A stretch of DNA of 64,000 nt from positions 496,001 through 560,000 of the forward strand of contig JAHQRK010000005.1 in assembly GCA_019828595.1 (NCBI GenBank). Direction: 5' to 3'. Positions 1-12,270 of this stretch are shown here, piece after piece; within the stretch, counting starts at the first letter, position 1, and each line of letters starts with the position of its first letter. The notes under the pieces are model-generated. The model searched no databases. It was not told the origin of the DNA and saw only the letters and a list, made by a program, of their open reading frames with translations. Made by a program: the position numbers and the translations under genes. Origin of the DNA: Aphanomyces cochlioides. Taxonomy: Eukaryota; Oomycota; Saprolegniomycetes; Saprolegniales; Verrucalvaceae.

Positions 1-290
1 GATTGATGGAGTTTTTTCTTTGTGTCTCGTGAATTGCGCTGCCGAACGGCGGCGATGCTCATAGACTGAGTCGAAGTGGCTTCGTTCGATTCTCGTTTGC
101 CTTCCAGCTCGGCTTCTTCATCCACATTGACCTTGCCTTCAACCAAGCTGTCGTTGGTGTCATCGTCGTCGTCCACTTGCAAATTGGTGTCGTCCAAAAA
201 GTCAATACCATCCAACATAGCCGCGTCGAAAGCATCTTGGTTCCCTTCACGCAAGGGCTTGTAATTAACATTGTCGTGGCTTCCAGACAT
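1..290 (-). CDS. Basic/START-like family gene, 5' exon only (runs off left edge)
   Basis: First exon of a member of the multicopy family best seen at 10373-11820. The ATG is at 290 and the reading frame leaves the window at base 1. The protein opens with MSGSHDN, then an acidic stretch containing the family signature DGIDFLDDTN, a run of aspartates, and the start of the basic segment (SIAAVRQRNSRDTKKK). The exon up to the window edge is open. A non-coding leader of about 180 bp upstream (to about 472) is similar in sequence to the leader of the copies at 10.2, 20.5 and 22.8 kb. The remaining exons cannot be judged. Role unknown; the basic/coiled-coil segment suggests a bZIP-like nuclear protein (inference). 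Confidence 0.7.
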   Translation of the reverse strand, partial: MSGSHDNVNYKPLREGNQDAFDAAMLDGIDFLDDTNLQVDDDDDTNDSLVEGKVNVDEEAELEGKRESNEATSTQSMSIAAVRQRNSRDTKKKLHQ

Positions 291-472
291 TGGATGCAGT
301 CGCAAAATGAGCGTTTTGTTCCAGCCAAAACGAAAGAAGTACCAGTACTAGTATATTGCAATCCGAGCACGGATTGCCACCTCTTGGTGCAAGGAGGTAT
401 CTTATTATCGTCGTCAGTGTTGGACCCATAAACAATTTCAGACAGGCGATCTGGAAGTTCCAGCTTCGACAT

Positions 473-2470
473 ACTGCATAGGACAAACCACTGTGTTATA
501 ACGACAGTACTACAGAACTACAGTCGAGTCGGCGAGTACTGAACGCATGAAAATTGATACCTTTAGTAATAAATAAATTTACAAGTATCGAATATGTGAG
601 TATTGGTGGAGTATTCTGTGTCTACCTACCTTGAGAATCCAAATAATCGTGACATATTGAGATTTTCTTCAAGTCAATTATGTCTTCGGAAAGTTAATTG
701 ACTCTCCTGTAGAAGGAAGAGATTACGCGACTACGCAGTGTGCAACCAACGACATCATTGCGAGTTTTCCTGACAGACCTGTTGATATCTATTGGATAAA
801 TGAAGCGAAGAGTCACTTGGACAAGGTCCCGAAACTCTCCAACAATTCGATAGTCAATTTCATGATCGTCATTGCCTTGTTTCGCTTTTGACATCGTTTT
901 ACGATATCCCTCCAGTTAGGTGACGACCACAACTTGATATCTTGATATGTGTGAAATATGATAATATTTTTGTATAAGTTTTAAGGTGGTCCTAACATGA
1001 CAATTTATCCCTTTAAAACATTATATTTTCTACCCTGTTCCAAAGCATACAGATATCTGTATCTAACTTGGAAATGAGTACCTCTCTAAGTGAATATTTT
1101 CCGACCAAAGTGCACCTTTCGCTACTCGCCGACTCGACTGCACGTAATATCTGTTACTGGATCCTTGCATTAATGTTCAAACTTGCAGTCGTAGCTCTTT
1201 CTGGATGAATTGACCCGTGCTGCTGAAGTGGGCCTTCGATCAATATGACAGGAGTTTTAGATAGCAGAGTGTGAAGAAACTTAACTTGACATGGCCGAAC
1301 GACGACTTTATGTCGTCTATTGTTCATCCATTCCAAAGTCTGTTTTGTGTTCTTTCATGAGACGGCACCAAGAAGTTTGTCCTAACAATGTAAGTGTTCA
1401 AAGTCGACAGGCCTCGACGATTTGTAATTACAAACAAGTTTTGGCCGCACAAATACAGTGAACAATTCTCTCTTTCGACCAAGCGCAACTGAGTCGCAGA
1501 TCTGGCACTGTTAGCAAGCCACGCGTGATTTTGTTGGAGTTTGAAAACACGGTTTCAGACTTCATGACATCAATCACCATGAATTGGTGTATTTTTCAAG
1601 CTCATTCGTTTGAGAACATGTACGTCACAAAGAGATGGAACCACATCACAAGTCAATTGCTACAACAACGAACACTCTGAATTCACTAAGGTGGCATTCG
1701 CTGCGTCGTATGCTGATAGACACCATCATGTGGCATAATCATTCGATTATAGTCCCTGCAATCCACCCAGGAAATATAATGCCTTGACCGCCGTGTGAGG
1801 ACACCAAATTGTTTAACATGCAAATAGAGCAAGGTCCTATTATGCTGTCAACCATTTGTTGCCGAAAGTATTGACTGCTTGGACAAAAAGTCATCATGAA
1901 AGCCCACAAACACTTCTGCGATGGAAATGCTGAGAGATTGGATCATGCGAACCGTTGAAAAGACCATGTTGGATCTTGCACACTCCACGTTATGTCTAAC
2001 GTTAGTATATGACGTGAAGCATACAGTTTGATTGTGAACCCTGTGCATTTTATCAACATGGTGGAAGCAGTACCTCAGCACGCCGCAAGTGCGTGGCATT
2101 TTTGAGAAGTCTGTGCTTTGACCTAAGCATGTGCTTCAGGCAAAGCGGGGGTATTACGTTACACGAGTAAAGCTCGACTGTGGTGATGACTTAGAGTGTC
2201 TTGCATTGTCGAGTGCGGTTAACGCAGCTGACCACTCTTGCTCGAACTACAGTACCGCGAAGTTCGCCGTGGGATTACCTCGCACGTCAAGACAGGCGGG
2301 TTGCTCTCCAGAGCTCTAAAGACGGTGGGCCAGAATCCGCGCTGATCTAAATATCCGACTACTGTAGTACACGTGCAATAATTGAGTCCCAGGTCTGTCC
2401 CGTCGACAAGGGATGGCAAACGATCCTGACACACATACCGCAAACAGCACCAGAACCTACAACAAAGAAT
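473..2470. other. Gene-poor spacer
   Basis: No convincing gene. Only short open frames of 60-85 codons without family resemblance occur. Near 1170-1190 the minus strand carries the 'AGTTTGAAC' motif that recurs upstream of other family copies (9.0, 10.0, 12.6 and 20.9 kb), so part of this stretch is probably promoter or 5' sequence of the minus-strand copy at 1-290, lengthened by insertions. Confidence 0.5.
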
Positions 2471-2477
2471 TGCTCCC

Positions 2478-3707
2478 ATGATGTCATACGCCGCAAAGAT
2501 GCAAGGGAAGGCATGGCGAGGCTCAGACTCAAACGAAAACAGGAAGACAATGCTTTGACAGCACAGGTAGAGAATCTTGAGCAAGCTCTCAATTACCTCA
2601 AAGCGCATCCTGAAGAGCAACGCCAAGATACGACGCTGTTTGCTTATGCCCGTCGCGTCCGTGCGAAACGATAATGTGCACTGAGTTTGCAAATAATCAA
2701 CCATAAGCGATGTGCAGTGGCTGGGCGATTCCTCGGGAGGTATGAACTCTAGACCATCGCCTTTGACCTTCAGATTTAGCTTCATGAACGCTACGAAGAG
2801 ATTTATGTCCCATTTCATGCTGGCAGTCGACGAAGTGGATTCAACTGGCTTACGAATAAAGCATATAACATGTCCCTCGAGGCACGGCCATCCACATCGA
2901 AGGAAGAGGAAGTAGAAGACGCAATCAAAGTGAAGCTACACCTTGGCGAGGACGACACTGAAACTAGCATTCCTGCGATCGAATGCCACGTTCAGTTTAC
3001 AATCGATGCCAATTTGAAAATGTGGCCAAGACATGGTAGTTTGACTTGATCGAATCGTCTCCATTGCTTTCCTCGACGGTACTTTCTTCCCTTTGGAGAG
3101 ACTGGGGTCTCAACATTGTTTGTTCCATCTAGATTGTTGAAAAAGTTCAACAGAATGTCGTGCATGTGAGCCACGAACATACCAGAGCAAACTTCAAGCG
3201 TCTCACAGTGGCTGGTGTCTTCCTGGACGAGGAGAAAGACCGCATAACGATCACACAAACGGGAATTGCGCTGGACGGACAGTTTCCATTCGTGGAAGGT
3301 GAGATCCGCTCGAATGGAATGCAGTGGTAACTTCCCCTTCGTTGTGACGCTCTTGACGAGATCGTAGGATTGTCTTTCAGCACATAACGGACCGCCTGAC
3401 ACTAGTACGATGGTCCGTCATGAACTTTTGTCCTGTGAATGTGAACGGCCCGCTGTCATTGAGAGAGACCGTCGAGTACATGCAATATCCTGTCCATCCG
3501 AACGATTTGGAAGAATTGCTCCTGTTGAAAATTCAAAGTGGCTTCGAGACGATTTTGACAAATATCCGTGATCAATTTCGACTACGCTGCAGTTGGTTTA
3601 AATTGGAGCCGATCACGATGGGCTCCCGAGATTTCCCCATCGAATCCCTCGGCCATGTCGCCATGGATGAATGCCCACAGATGAAGGCATTTTGTCAGCA
3701 ACGCTAG
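2478..3707 (+). pseudogene. Basic/START-like family pseudogene
   Basis: All four family exons can be traced in order. The N-terminus (MMSY) is shifted out of frame from the following basic region, which reads DAREGMARLRLKRKQEDNAL. Exon 1 then ends in an early stop (…RVRAKR). Exon 2 has lost one base in the conserved block usually reading DANFENVAKTWWFD and has one W codon changed to TAG (about 3010-3045). Exon 3 (about 3133-3328; TVAGVFLDEEKDRITITQTG) and exon 4 (about 3403-3707; ITDRLTLVRWSVMNFCPVN) remain open. Multiple lesions make a functional product unlikely. Confidence 0.8.
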
Positions 3708-3966
3708 CGCTAGACGACTTCTCTCTGGATTTCTCTTTGTTCAGCATGAGTCTGTGGAGGGAGATATGATATGAAGAAACAGTGAAAAATCCACCTTGAA
3801 GACCCCCAATGTCGACTAAAAGCAAAGTTAGACACCAAACCACAAATTCCATAAATTTCATTGAGTGCTGTGCTCCATCTGCGAGCTTTTTTCAATTGAG
3901 GCTGCACAGGTGAGTCGTTAATCTTCCTGAGCAAACGCTAAGTTGCGATGATCCGAGTCAAGGATC

Positions 3967-4224
3967 TCATACGAAGATCATGAGAGCCTTATGTAGTCGC
4001 CTCCAATTGGAGCAACGTCCAAGAAACTGATCTCGCAAATTAACCAAGACGAGCTTGCATCTGCTGTGAATTTCAAACGCATCGATGCATGTTCCATTCT
4101 TGTCTTCACCAAGGTGTAGCTTTACGTCAGCTATGTCTTCGACCAAATCACGGACACGACGGTGGTAGACTTGCCATTTAGACACAGACATAAGCTTCAT
4201 TTGGAAAATGACGGACACTTGCAT
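3967..4224 (-). pseudogene. Fused exon fragments of the START-like family
   Basis: Minus-strand remnant in which part of exon 2 (DVKLHLGEDKNGTCIDAFE) is joined directly to the end of exon 4 (LVNLRDQFLGRCSNW). Everything between them in intact copies, namely the tryptophan motif, all of exon 3 and the first half of exon 4, is missing. It therefore looks like the product of an internal deletion. Confidence 0.65.
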
Positions 4225-4239
4225 TGGTACTGGACTGTC

Positions 4240-5215
4240 GCCAGCTCAGGGTATTAATCAATATCGATCTGGCCGAGAGATTCAATGGAGAAATTGCGGG
4301 AGCCCATCGTGATAAGCTCCAATTTGAACCGACTGAAGCAATGTCGAAATTGTTCTCGCAAGTTCGTCAAAATGTTCTTGAAGCCAATTTGGATTCTCAA
4401 GAGGAGCAATTCTTCCGAACGATTCGGAAGAAGTGGTTGAGTATATTATTGTCGATTTGGTACAAATTTCCACTTCCTGCGCAATCGAATCACGCCAGTC
4501 GAATCGCGCCACCAATCGATCACGCATCTGATTGGATAAAAATAAATTATTAATTGATTTGATTGGTCAATTATAAACAACAATGTCGAGACACCCCTGA
4601 ACCATCATCGATCATGCTCCTGTATCCACGCTCGTCCGCTCATGCAGACAGACGAGATGATTCAAATAATTCTTAAGAAAGCCACGAGGAGCGTGTGACA
4701 CAAGATACGGCTGTTTTGACTGAGCAAAATGCTCACTAACTTCTCAGCATGTACGATTTCACAAATCCTGGATGAAATAGTGGGTTAAAAGCAACACGCA
4801 TTAGATTTTGCTCGCCACAACGATGAATAATGCTTAAAATTGATGATAAGTAATAGTTGAGCTAGGACGGACCCGCTTTAAAGAAGCTTATCGCCATATT
4901 CTCCCTCTGGCGCGGTTCAAGGAGTCATTGTGGTGAAATTGAGAAATCACGCAAAAAATAGAAATTTGCAGCAAAAGCACAATATACTCAACCACTTCTC
5001 TCGATGATAGCGGGCCATTCACAGGACAAAATTTCATGACGGACCATTGAAATCCATTCGCTTTCCATGAATGGAACCGTTCGTCCAGCGCGATTCCCGT
5101 TTGAGTGACCGTTATGCGATCTTTCTCCTCATCCAGGAGGACACCAGCCATCATGACATACTTGAATTTTGCTCTGGGGTATACGTGCACGACGTTCTCT
5201 TGAAATTTCTCAACA
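4240..5215 (-). pseudogene. Split START-like family pseudogene (exons 3-4)
   Basis: On the minus strand exon 3 (5215 to about 5050; AGVLLDEEKDRITVTQTG) runs directly into exon 4 sequence (KFCPVNGPLSSREVVEY) without the usual 40-nt intron and without the beginning of exon 4. Similarity stops near 4985 and resumes near 4450 with the end of exon 4 (SEELLLLRIQ-like, out of frame), ending near 4240. The intervening 530 bp shows no family similarity. Its two edges form an imperfect inverted repeat (see findings). Confidence 0.65.
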
Positions 5216-5409
5216 ATCTACCAACATTAGATAGAATAACATTGATAGCTCACCGAGTAGAACAAGTTAAGTACATGCTCAAACTTCTCGATCAATGTGA
5301 ATATGACTTTCGATCTCATTGTTGAATTCACGGGAACTAATCTCCAATTTGGACCCGCCGTACCGCCGAAAACTTTGCTAAGTTCTCGCTAATATCGCCC
5401 GTTCAGAGC

Positions 5410-5515
5410 CATTTGGCCTCATAGTGCAACACATCATCTGTGCAGGGGCAGCAGACCTTTGGCATTCACTGGACGAAAGTTCACCTGAGACCAACGCACA
5501 AGTGTAAGCCATCTT
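5410..5515 (-). pseudogene. Orphan exon-4 fragment of the START-like family
   Basis: A roughly 100-bp minus-strand match to the start of exon 4, readable as LTLVRWSQVNFRPVNAKGLL, followed by stops. No neighbouring exons are attached. Confidence 0.5.
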
Positions 5516-6059
5516 CATGCTTTCACATCCTCACCAGGACTTGACGATACACGAAGCCTTGATTGGGTTGTCGTTATTCAGGCAAACAGCTTCCACAGAA
5601 ACCTTCCAAGGCATGTCTTCCGCAATGCACAGACATTTGCTTTAGAAATAAAGGATTCTTCACATTTCGCTCGTTCGTGGCAAGTCAAAATTGGCTTACT
5701 GTGAAGGAGGTGGAGAACCACGGCAGTTTTTCGAGCTTAGAGACACAAGAACGATGGCACAAGTCAGATGTGGGATTCAAATTCCAGCTCTGTTTTCGTT
5801 GCACAGAGTGGCGCTTTATGTTTCGAGCTCAACAATAACTACAAGTTTGAATGTTAGAGGTGGAGTCATGTCAACAATAGTACACTGTAAGACAGCACTG
5901 GTACCCAGTTGATAGAGACCAGGCTTGTCGACTGGTTGATGGCACTACAGTAATCAAACCAGTCCAGCAACTTTTTCAGGGACGGCGGCACCACAGCCAA
6001 TGCTGATCCGACGACTCGGCTGTGTATACTGTCAGTAAGAGATGACAACACGTTGAACA

Positions 6060-6350
6060 TGGCAGATTCAAAAGTGGGACCTGATCCTGTGATGTCGTAT
6101 GCAGATAGACTGCGTAAGGCTGCGAGGAAAGGAATGGCGAAGCTCCGTGAGGTGAGAAAGAAGGAAATCGATGCTTTGATGGCACAAGTCGAAAACCTCT
6201 AGCGCATCCTGCAGAGCAACACTCAGGCCGTTTCTCTAAGCTCGCCAAGTTCTCGATAGTCACATTGAAACTGCTCTCAACTTGCGCTGCGAAACCCGAA
6301 GATTCGGAAGAAGACCTTCTCGCAAAACTTCAAACCACGACCGTGCCCTA
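6060..6350 (+). pseudogene. Internally deleted START-like family pseudogene
   Basis: Opens with the family N-terminus (MSYADRLRKAARKGMAKLR, from about 6091). After an in-frame stop it jumps at about 6255 to the middle of exon 4 (ETALN, then the coding sequence for PEDSEEDLLAKLQT in a shifted frame). Exons 2 and 3 are absent. Upstream (5918-6020) lies a block of about 100 bp that is repeated at 6720-6800 and 12648-12740 ahead of other copies. Confidence 0.6.
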
Positions 6351-6825
6351 GTTTTACCTTTCGTCACACTGCCACAGGGTTTGCCTGCGGAAGATATTTC
6401 GGATGGCATCTCGCTTCTAAAGTATAGTTTTGGATTGCCATCTCGAGGCTACTGTGGATCAGCTCTCTTAAACGTCCCTCAAGCAAGTCAAGATGGAAGA
6501 TCTGTAATCAAACATGTCGAGTTAACTTCTTTCGCTTGGCAGCGGCCACTTTAACTGCAACCACACGGACGATTGCATAAGTCTGATCTGGAATTCAATT
6601 CAAGCTTTCGATTTCTTGCATGGTACAACGAAGACAAGTAGTGCTTAGCGTTTCCAGCTCAGCGACGATTGTAAATCTGTCTGCGATTCATTGTAAAACA
6701 GCGCTGCATCAAGTTGATGGAGACCAGACTTATCGACTGATTGACGGCTAACTAAACCAGTCCAGAAAAATTTTGAGGGACGGTGTTGACACTCCTAAAG
6801 CCGGGTCAGACGGCATTTCCACTAG

Positions 6826-6865
6826 ATTTGGCGTGATTGGGCCTGCTCAGGCAATCACGCCAAAT
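6826..6865. repeat. Perfect hairpin
   Basis: Nearly perfect inverted repeat. The 14-nt arms ATTTGGCGTGATTG and CAATCACGCCAAAT enclose a core that itself pairs (GCCTG/CAGGC). It lies in sequence without a gene, about 290 bp left of a second hairpin at 7116-7155. Confidence 0.85.
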
Positions 6866-7115
6866 TTCGAGTGGGTAAAGTATGCTAGATTTGACTTAGC
6901 GAGATGAACTAGCGTGGTCGCGTTGGGCTCTTAGCACTCAAAAGCTGCCAAGAGCGATGCACAGTTTCAGCTTCAGCATTGAGTGAATGCTGAAGAGAAT
7001 CTTGCGCCTGAATAGAATTGTTTATGGTTTCCAACACTGACGCAGGATTGAAAACACGAAAGTTGTCATGAAACTGCACCTTGCTTTGAGTACAATGCAA
7101 AAACACATCCAATCT

Positions 7116-7155
7116 TCCTTTCAGCTCATGAAGGAAGCTTCATGAGCTGAAAGGA
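7116..7155. repeat. Perfect hairpin, 17-bp arms
   Basis: TCCTTTCAGCTCATGAA, a six-base spacer, then its exact reverse complement. There is no T-tract, so it does not resemble a simple terminator. It lies between family pseudogenes. Confidence 0.9.
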
Positions 7156-7547
7156 CAGTCGTCTTTTTGAAAAAGGAAGCATCATCAATCCAAAAATTTC
7201 CATCATGTATTTGATTAATATTGGTGGGCGCTGTAGGAATGTCCAAAGTTGTCAAAGTTGTGTCGACTCAATTTTTCTCCAGACAGTGTCGATCAACTTG
7301 AAACTCGAAGGATTATTCAAAAGGAAGTCGGCAATCCCGGGATCAAATTGGGCAGAGGAATATTGAGAACCTTTGCAGTGACGATTGAAAGTGATCAATC
7401 TCGCATGAGAAGTCAACTTTTCTCCAGAGAGACGTGGAGCTGAGAGCTGATCCTGGTCCGGAGTCTCAATCGCGTACTTTCGACAAGAGATGACAGCACA
7501 TACTGTACAATTCATTTCAAATTTGACGCAGTGGGCACATTCGTGTC

Positions 7548-8912
7548 ATGATGTCGTACGAAGACAGACGCCGTGAAGCTGCGCGGACAGGAATGGCCAA
7601 GCTCCGCGCTGCAAGAAAAAAAGAAATGGACGTTTTGACGTCACAGGAGCAAAGTCTCCAAGTGGCTCTCGCGTACCTGAAAGCCCATCCTGAAGAACAA
7701 TACCAGTCGATCCAGCCATTTGCATACGCTCGTCGAGTCCTTCATCAACATCACGATGATGCATTGAGAGAGCAATTAGTCACCCGCAACAGATTGATTC
7801 AATCCGGGAGAACAGCAAAGAAGAAGAGAATTGACGATTATAAAGCGGTTGTACTCGCTGCCCAGGCGCATATCTTGAGGACGAAACGAATCAACTTGGA
7901 GCTCCTGACGAGATTGACGGGTCGACTACAATTGAAAGTCTTCCTCCATGACTGGCTAGCGTCTCAGTCCCCACAAAAGGTACATCAGTCAGCCCATAGC
8001 ATCACGTTCAACAGAGCTTGAAGCTTCGACCGTCTCCAATGGATACAATTCTATTGCCGGACGAGAATGGTAGAAGAGATGGATGTTTTCTCATGACGAA
8101 TCGCGCGTACAACTTGTCAAAGTAGAAATATCCTCCCAGGAAGACGTATGAAGAGGAAGTTGAAGATTTTCTCGATGTTAATATCCACCTGGATGAAGAT
8201 GACTGCGGAACTTGCGTCTATGCAATTGAGTCTCACGTCCAATTTACAGTCGATGCCAATTTTGTAACGTGGCCAAGACGTGGTGGTTTGACTTGGTTGA
8301 ATCCAATCCCTTGGTCGAGTCGTCGGTATGCGATCCTGTGAAGCTGAGGCGGCAACTCAACTGCCTTGTTAGGTTCTGGAAAGATTCGAGGATCACATCA
8401 TGTACCTCAAGCACGAGTTCACTCGTTACAAGTTCAGGAGCTTGTATGTTGCTGGTGTCTTTTTGGATCATGACGAAGATCGCATTACGATTACACAAAC
8501 AGGGATTGCAATCGACGAGCATTTTCCATTTGTGCAAGGCGAGAGTCGCTCGAATGGATTCCAATGGTAATCTTATCATTTGTTGTTGTGATGCTTACTA
8601 CACCACAGGGTTGTGTTTCAACACGTGACGGACCGCTTGACGATTGTGCGTTGGACCATTGTGAATTTCTGTCCTGTGAATGCAAATGGACCCCTTTCGT
8701 TGCTCGAAACAGCACTCAACTCGTACTGCGCTGCGAGACCCGAAGATTCTGAAGAAGTTCTTCTCGCGAAATTTCAAACTGCGGCCGAGAAATATTTGGA
8801 GGGCGCGCGTGATCAATTCCTTCGTCGGTGCAGCCGGTTCAAATTGGAGCCAACGACGATACCCGCTCGTGATTTGCCAATTGGATCAGTGAGTCGCACC
8901 AAAACTGCTTAA
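7548..8912 (+). pseudogene. Basic/START-like family gene with two exon-2 lesions
   Basis: Almost complete copy. Exon 1 (7548-7979) reads MMSYEDRRREAARTGMAK, then a heptad-like stretch and the conserved QAHILRTKRINLELLTR. It is followed by a 35-nt GT-AG intron (7980-8014). Exon 2 carries an in-frame TAG at 8123-8125 and a small deletion near 8262 that shifts the conserved tryptophan motif out of frame. Exon 3 (ending near 8567; VAGVFLDHDEDRITITQTG) and exon 4 (8613-8912; VTDRLTIVRWTIVNFCPVN) are open. Close in sequence to the intact copy at 10.4 kb, so decay is recent (inference). Confidence 0.8.
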
Positions 8913-10372
8913 TGTTCCCGCAATCTCTAAACTGCTTCTATTTCAGTGAGTTCTCTTCGTGTCGGTGCAAAACGAACATTTACGTGACTATGTCGTTGAA
9001 TCCACCCAGATTGACGACCCCGAGTTTGAACTTTGACGTTAGAGTCTGTGTTGAATTAGCTACCGTGTTCACTCTCGTCGTGATACTGCAAAGTAGGTTG
9101 CACTTCGTCTATATTAGCAGTGTCAACTCGATCTTGCGTGTCGAGCTTCTGTGGGCATCTTGAGATAGTTCTACATGACTTAGTGTGTGGTACATAGCCC
9201 GGCAAACTACGCAGGTCAGCTGAGTTAACCACACTCTGCAATGCAAGACGCCCTCAAACACCACAACCGTTCATTCTTCTCGTGGATAGCACCTCTGGTT
9301 TGCATTAAGCACATTCTTGTTAGGTGAAAGCACAAAAAATGCCTCGCCCTGGCGGCGTCCTGCCGTACTGCTTCTTCCATGATGATAAAGTTAGGTTCAC
9401 AATCAACCTGTGTGCTTCACGTCGAAGTATGCAATCACAAGCAGAATCTCTAACTTAACAGCTGTAAGGATCAATCTCTGCTCGAGATGGACGGGAAATG
9501 GAGGAGAAGAGCTCAATTGCCGTGGAGTGTCTATGATCCGACGAGGTGACCTTTTCAACTGTTTGCTTGATCCATCAATCACGAAAGCCTGGTCCAAGCT
9601 GTCAATACTGTCAGCAACGCAATGTTGAGAGCACAATAGGGCCTGGATCCATTTTCAAGCCTGTATAAAGTAGTTGGTGTACTCGACGTCACACAGCGGT
9701 CATTGCATTTCTTGGGCAAGAAATGGCAAAGTGTGCTGGATTGACCAACTGTCAGACAGTCAGTATTTGCAGTGAACTCCACGGTGAACCAGCATTTTTC
9801 ATCCGATGGGGGTTTGAGATCGTCTTGAGGCAGCGCTCGAACAAAGGCATTGCACGGGATTGACTCTCCACTCGTTGAGTTTGAACTCTGGCCATGGAAC
9901 CTGGTCAGGCATACAACGAACACGCGATCATCTTGGCTGGACTACTGTATGGTTTCATCCATCCTCAAGGAGCTCGCGACAGCAAGTTTGAACTTTAACG
10001 AGAATCTGTGTCTAGGCAGCTACTTGTTGTACCGTTATTGTGACACCTGAGAGTACATCGATCCCCACCATTTGTCAACTCGATGGTGAAATCCATCATG
10101 CCAACTTTCATCTCGTGTATTCTTCGTTGTATGACGAAGGTTCTAGCATTCCTTCGCACTGAAATGCTGCCAAGAGCGTTGGGCTAAACAGTGGCAGGAT
10201 CAGCTTCGTGCTAATGGGATTATGCGCCTGTATGGGATTGTTTATGGTCCAACCACTGACGACGGCAATAAGATGCCACCCATACACCAAGAGATGGCAA
10301 AGCCGTCCTCGGATTGCAGGTACCAGTACTTGTTATGGGATGAAAGAGGCGCTCATTTTACAATTCACTCCA
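8913..10372. other. Spacer with repeated upstream motifs
   Basis: No gene recognised. Two copies of an AGTTTGAACTTT-containing block occur (near 9027 and 9985). The second sits about 390 bp ahead of the ATG of the intact family gene, the same distance as in the 20.5 kb copy, which suggests a shared promoter or 5' region. The leader at 10200-10372 matches the leaders of the minus-strand copies but not in a conserved reading frame. Confidence 0.5.
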
Positions 10373-11820
10373 ATGTCTCAACGCCGAGAGAATATGACTT
10401 ACGAGCCCTTGCATGAAGGAGACAACGATGCATTCGACACGGCAATGCTGGATGGCATTGACTTTCTGGATGACACCAATATGGAAGAAGATGATGACGA
10501 GGAGAATGAAGACGTCGCAGCGGAAGTTAATGATGATGTGGATGAAGAAGCCGAGTTGGAAGGTAAACGAGATGCCAATGAAGCAACTTCGACTCAGTCT
10601 ATGAGCGTCGCCGCCGTTCGGCAGCGCAATTCACGAGACACAAAGAAAAAACTCTTTCAATCGTGGTACGACCGAATTGAAGATTTGGAAGCGCATTTGG
10701 CGTATTTCAAGAAGAAAGCACCAAAGTGGAAGAAAATTAACGACTATAAAGCGGCTGTACTCGCTGCTCAGGCACATATCTTGAAGACGGAACGAATCAA
10801 CTTGGAGCTCATGACGAGATTGAAAGGTGGACAACAACTGAAAGTCTTCCTCGTAGACTGGCTAGCGTCTCAGTCTCCACAAAAGGTACATTTGATAGTC
10901 GTCATAGTCATTATCAACAGAGCTTGAAGGGTCGGCCGTCTCCGATGGAGACAACTCTTTTGCCTGACGAGAATGGCAGAAGAAGTGGATGTTATTACAT
11001 GACCAATCGCGCGTACAACTTGTCAAAGCAGAAATATCCTCCCAGGAAGACGTATGAAGAAGAAGTAGAAGACTTTCTTGAAGTGAAACTCCACTTGGAT
11101 GAAGATGACAGCGGAACTTGTATCCATGCAATTGAGAGTCACGTCCAATTCACAGTTGATGCCAATTTTGAAAACGCGGCCAAGACGTGGTGGTTCGACA
11201 CACTCGAATCGACTCCTTTGGTCGAGACGTCGGTACGTGATCCAGGGAGGGCTGAGGTGGCAACTCAACTGACTGGTTAGGTGATCGAAAAGTTTGAGGA
11301 TCACATTATGTATGTCAAGCACGAGTTCACTCGTTACAAGTTCAGGAGCTTGTATGTTGCTGGTGTCTTTTTGGATCATGATGAAGATCGCATTACGATC
11401 ACTCAAACGGGGATTGCAATCGACGAGCTTTTTCCATTTGTGCAAGGCGAGAGCCGCTCGAATGGAATTCAATGGTAAGTTTATAATTTGTCCTTGAGAT
11501 ACTCACTGCAGCTCAGGGTTGTGTTTCAACATGTGACTGACCACTTGATGATTGTGCGTTGGTCCATTCTGAATTGTTGTCCTGTGAATGCCAATGGACC
11601 CCTTTCGTTGCTTGAAACTGCCCTCAACTCCCATTGCGGTGCAGAACCCGAAGATTCGGAAGAAGTGCTTCTTGCGAAATTTCAAACGGCGGCCGAGAAA
11701 TATTTGGAGGAGACACGAGATCAATTCCTTCGTCGGTGCAGCCGGTTCAAATTGGAGCCAACGACGATATCCGCTCGTTATTTACCAATTGGATCAGTGA
11801 GTCGCACGAAAACTGCGTAA
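10373..11820 (+). CDS. Basic/coiled-coil plus START-like domain protein (intact copy)
   Basis: Four exons: 10373-10885, 10921-11232, 11281-11474 and 11517-11820, with introns of 35, 48 and 42 nt, giving 440 aa. The N-terminus (1-75) is strongly acidic. Residues about 80-130 form a basic segment followed by a predicted coiled coil (AAVRQRNSRDTKKK then DRIEDLEAHLAYFKKK), similar to a bZIP. The rest is START-like: KTWWFDTLEST, then AGVFLDHDEDRITITQTG and MIVRWSILNCCPVNANGPL. The start is placed at 10373 because the upstream open stretch (from a GTG at 10208) is not frame-conserved among copies. Large families of this layout are known in oomycetes; function unproven, possibly a ligand-responsive regulator (inference). 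Confidence 0.85.
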
Positions 11821-12049
11821 TGTTGTTCAATGGCTTATCCTCGCAAGGTTTACAATCCATTTTTGCTTGAATAAATTTTGAGTACATTCATGTAAGAGTT
11901 AAATACATCAATAGCTTGTGTTCTCTTTCATGTCGTATTATAACAGTGAATATTCATAATCGCCACATTCGCATTAACATGAAGACGATTCACACCTACT
12001 GAACCTTATACGAAGCATGACCTTTGATCGTTCAAACGTCTTGGTCGAG

Positions 12050-12270
12050 ATTCATTTGGCTGAGCGATTTAACGATGAAATCGAGGGAGCCCATTCCAGT
12101 CTATATCATCGAAGAATTGATCTTGCCAGTTTCCTAAGTATTCTCCATTGAAGTCTGTTTTCTCGCTAAACTCACACCTTCTGAGGCATTTGGACTGGTG
12201 ATGCATCGCATATTCAGAGCTATTTCATACAGGTGAGTGGGCTTATGACATTCACCAGGCAAATGATCAC
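12050..12270 (-). pseudogene. Degenerate exon-4 remnant of the START-like family
   Basis: Minus-strand similarity to the last family exon with many changes: a weak CPVN block near 12250, then sequence aligning to the end of the protein near 12060-12120. Several stops. Low copy fidelity suggests an old fragment. Confidence 0.4.

Noticed and set aside
10208..10372. In-frame N-terminal extension of the intact START-like gene
   Set aside because: It would start on GTG, and the equivalent region is in a different frame in other copies, so it is treated as untranslated leader.
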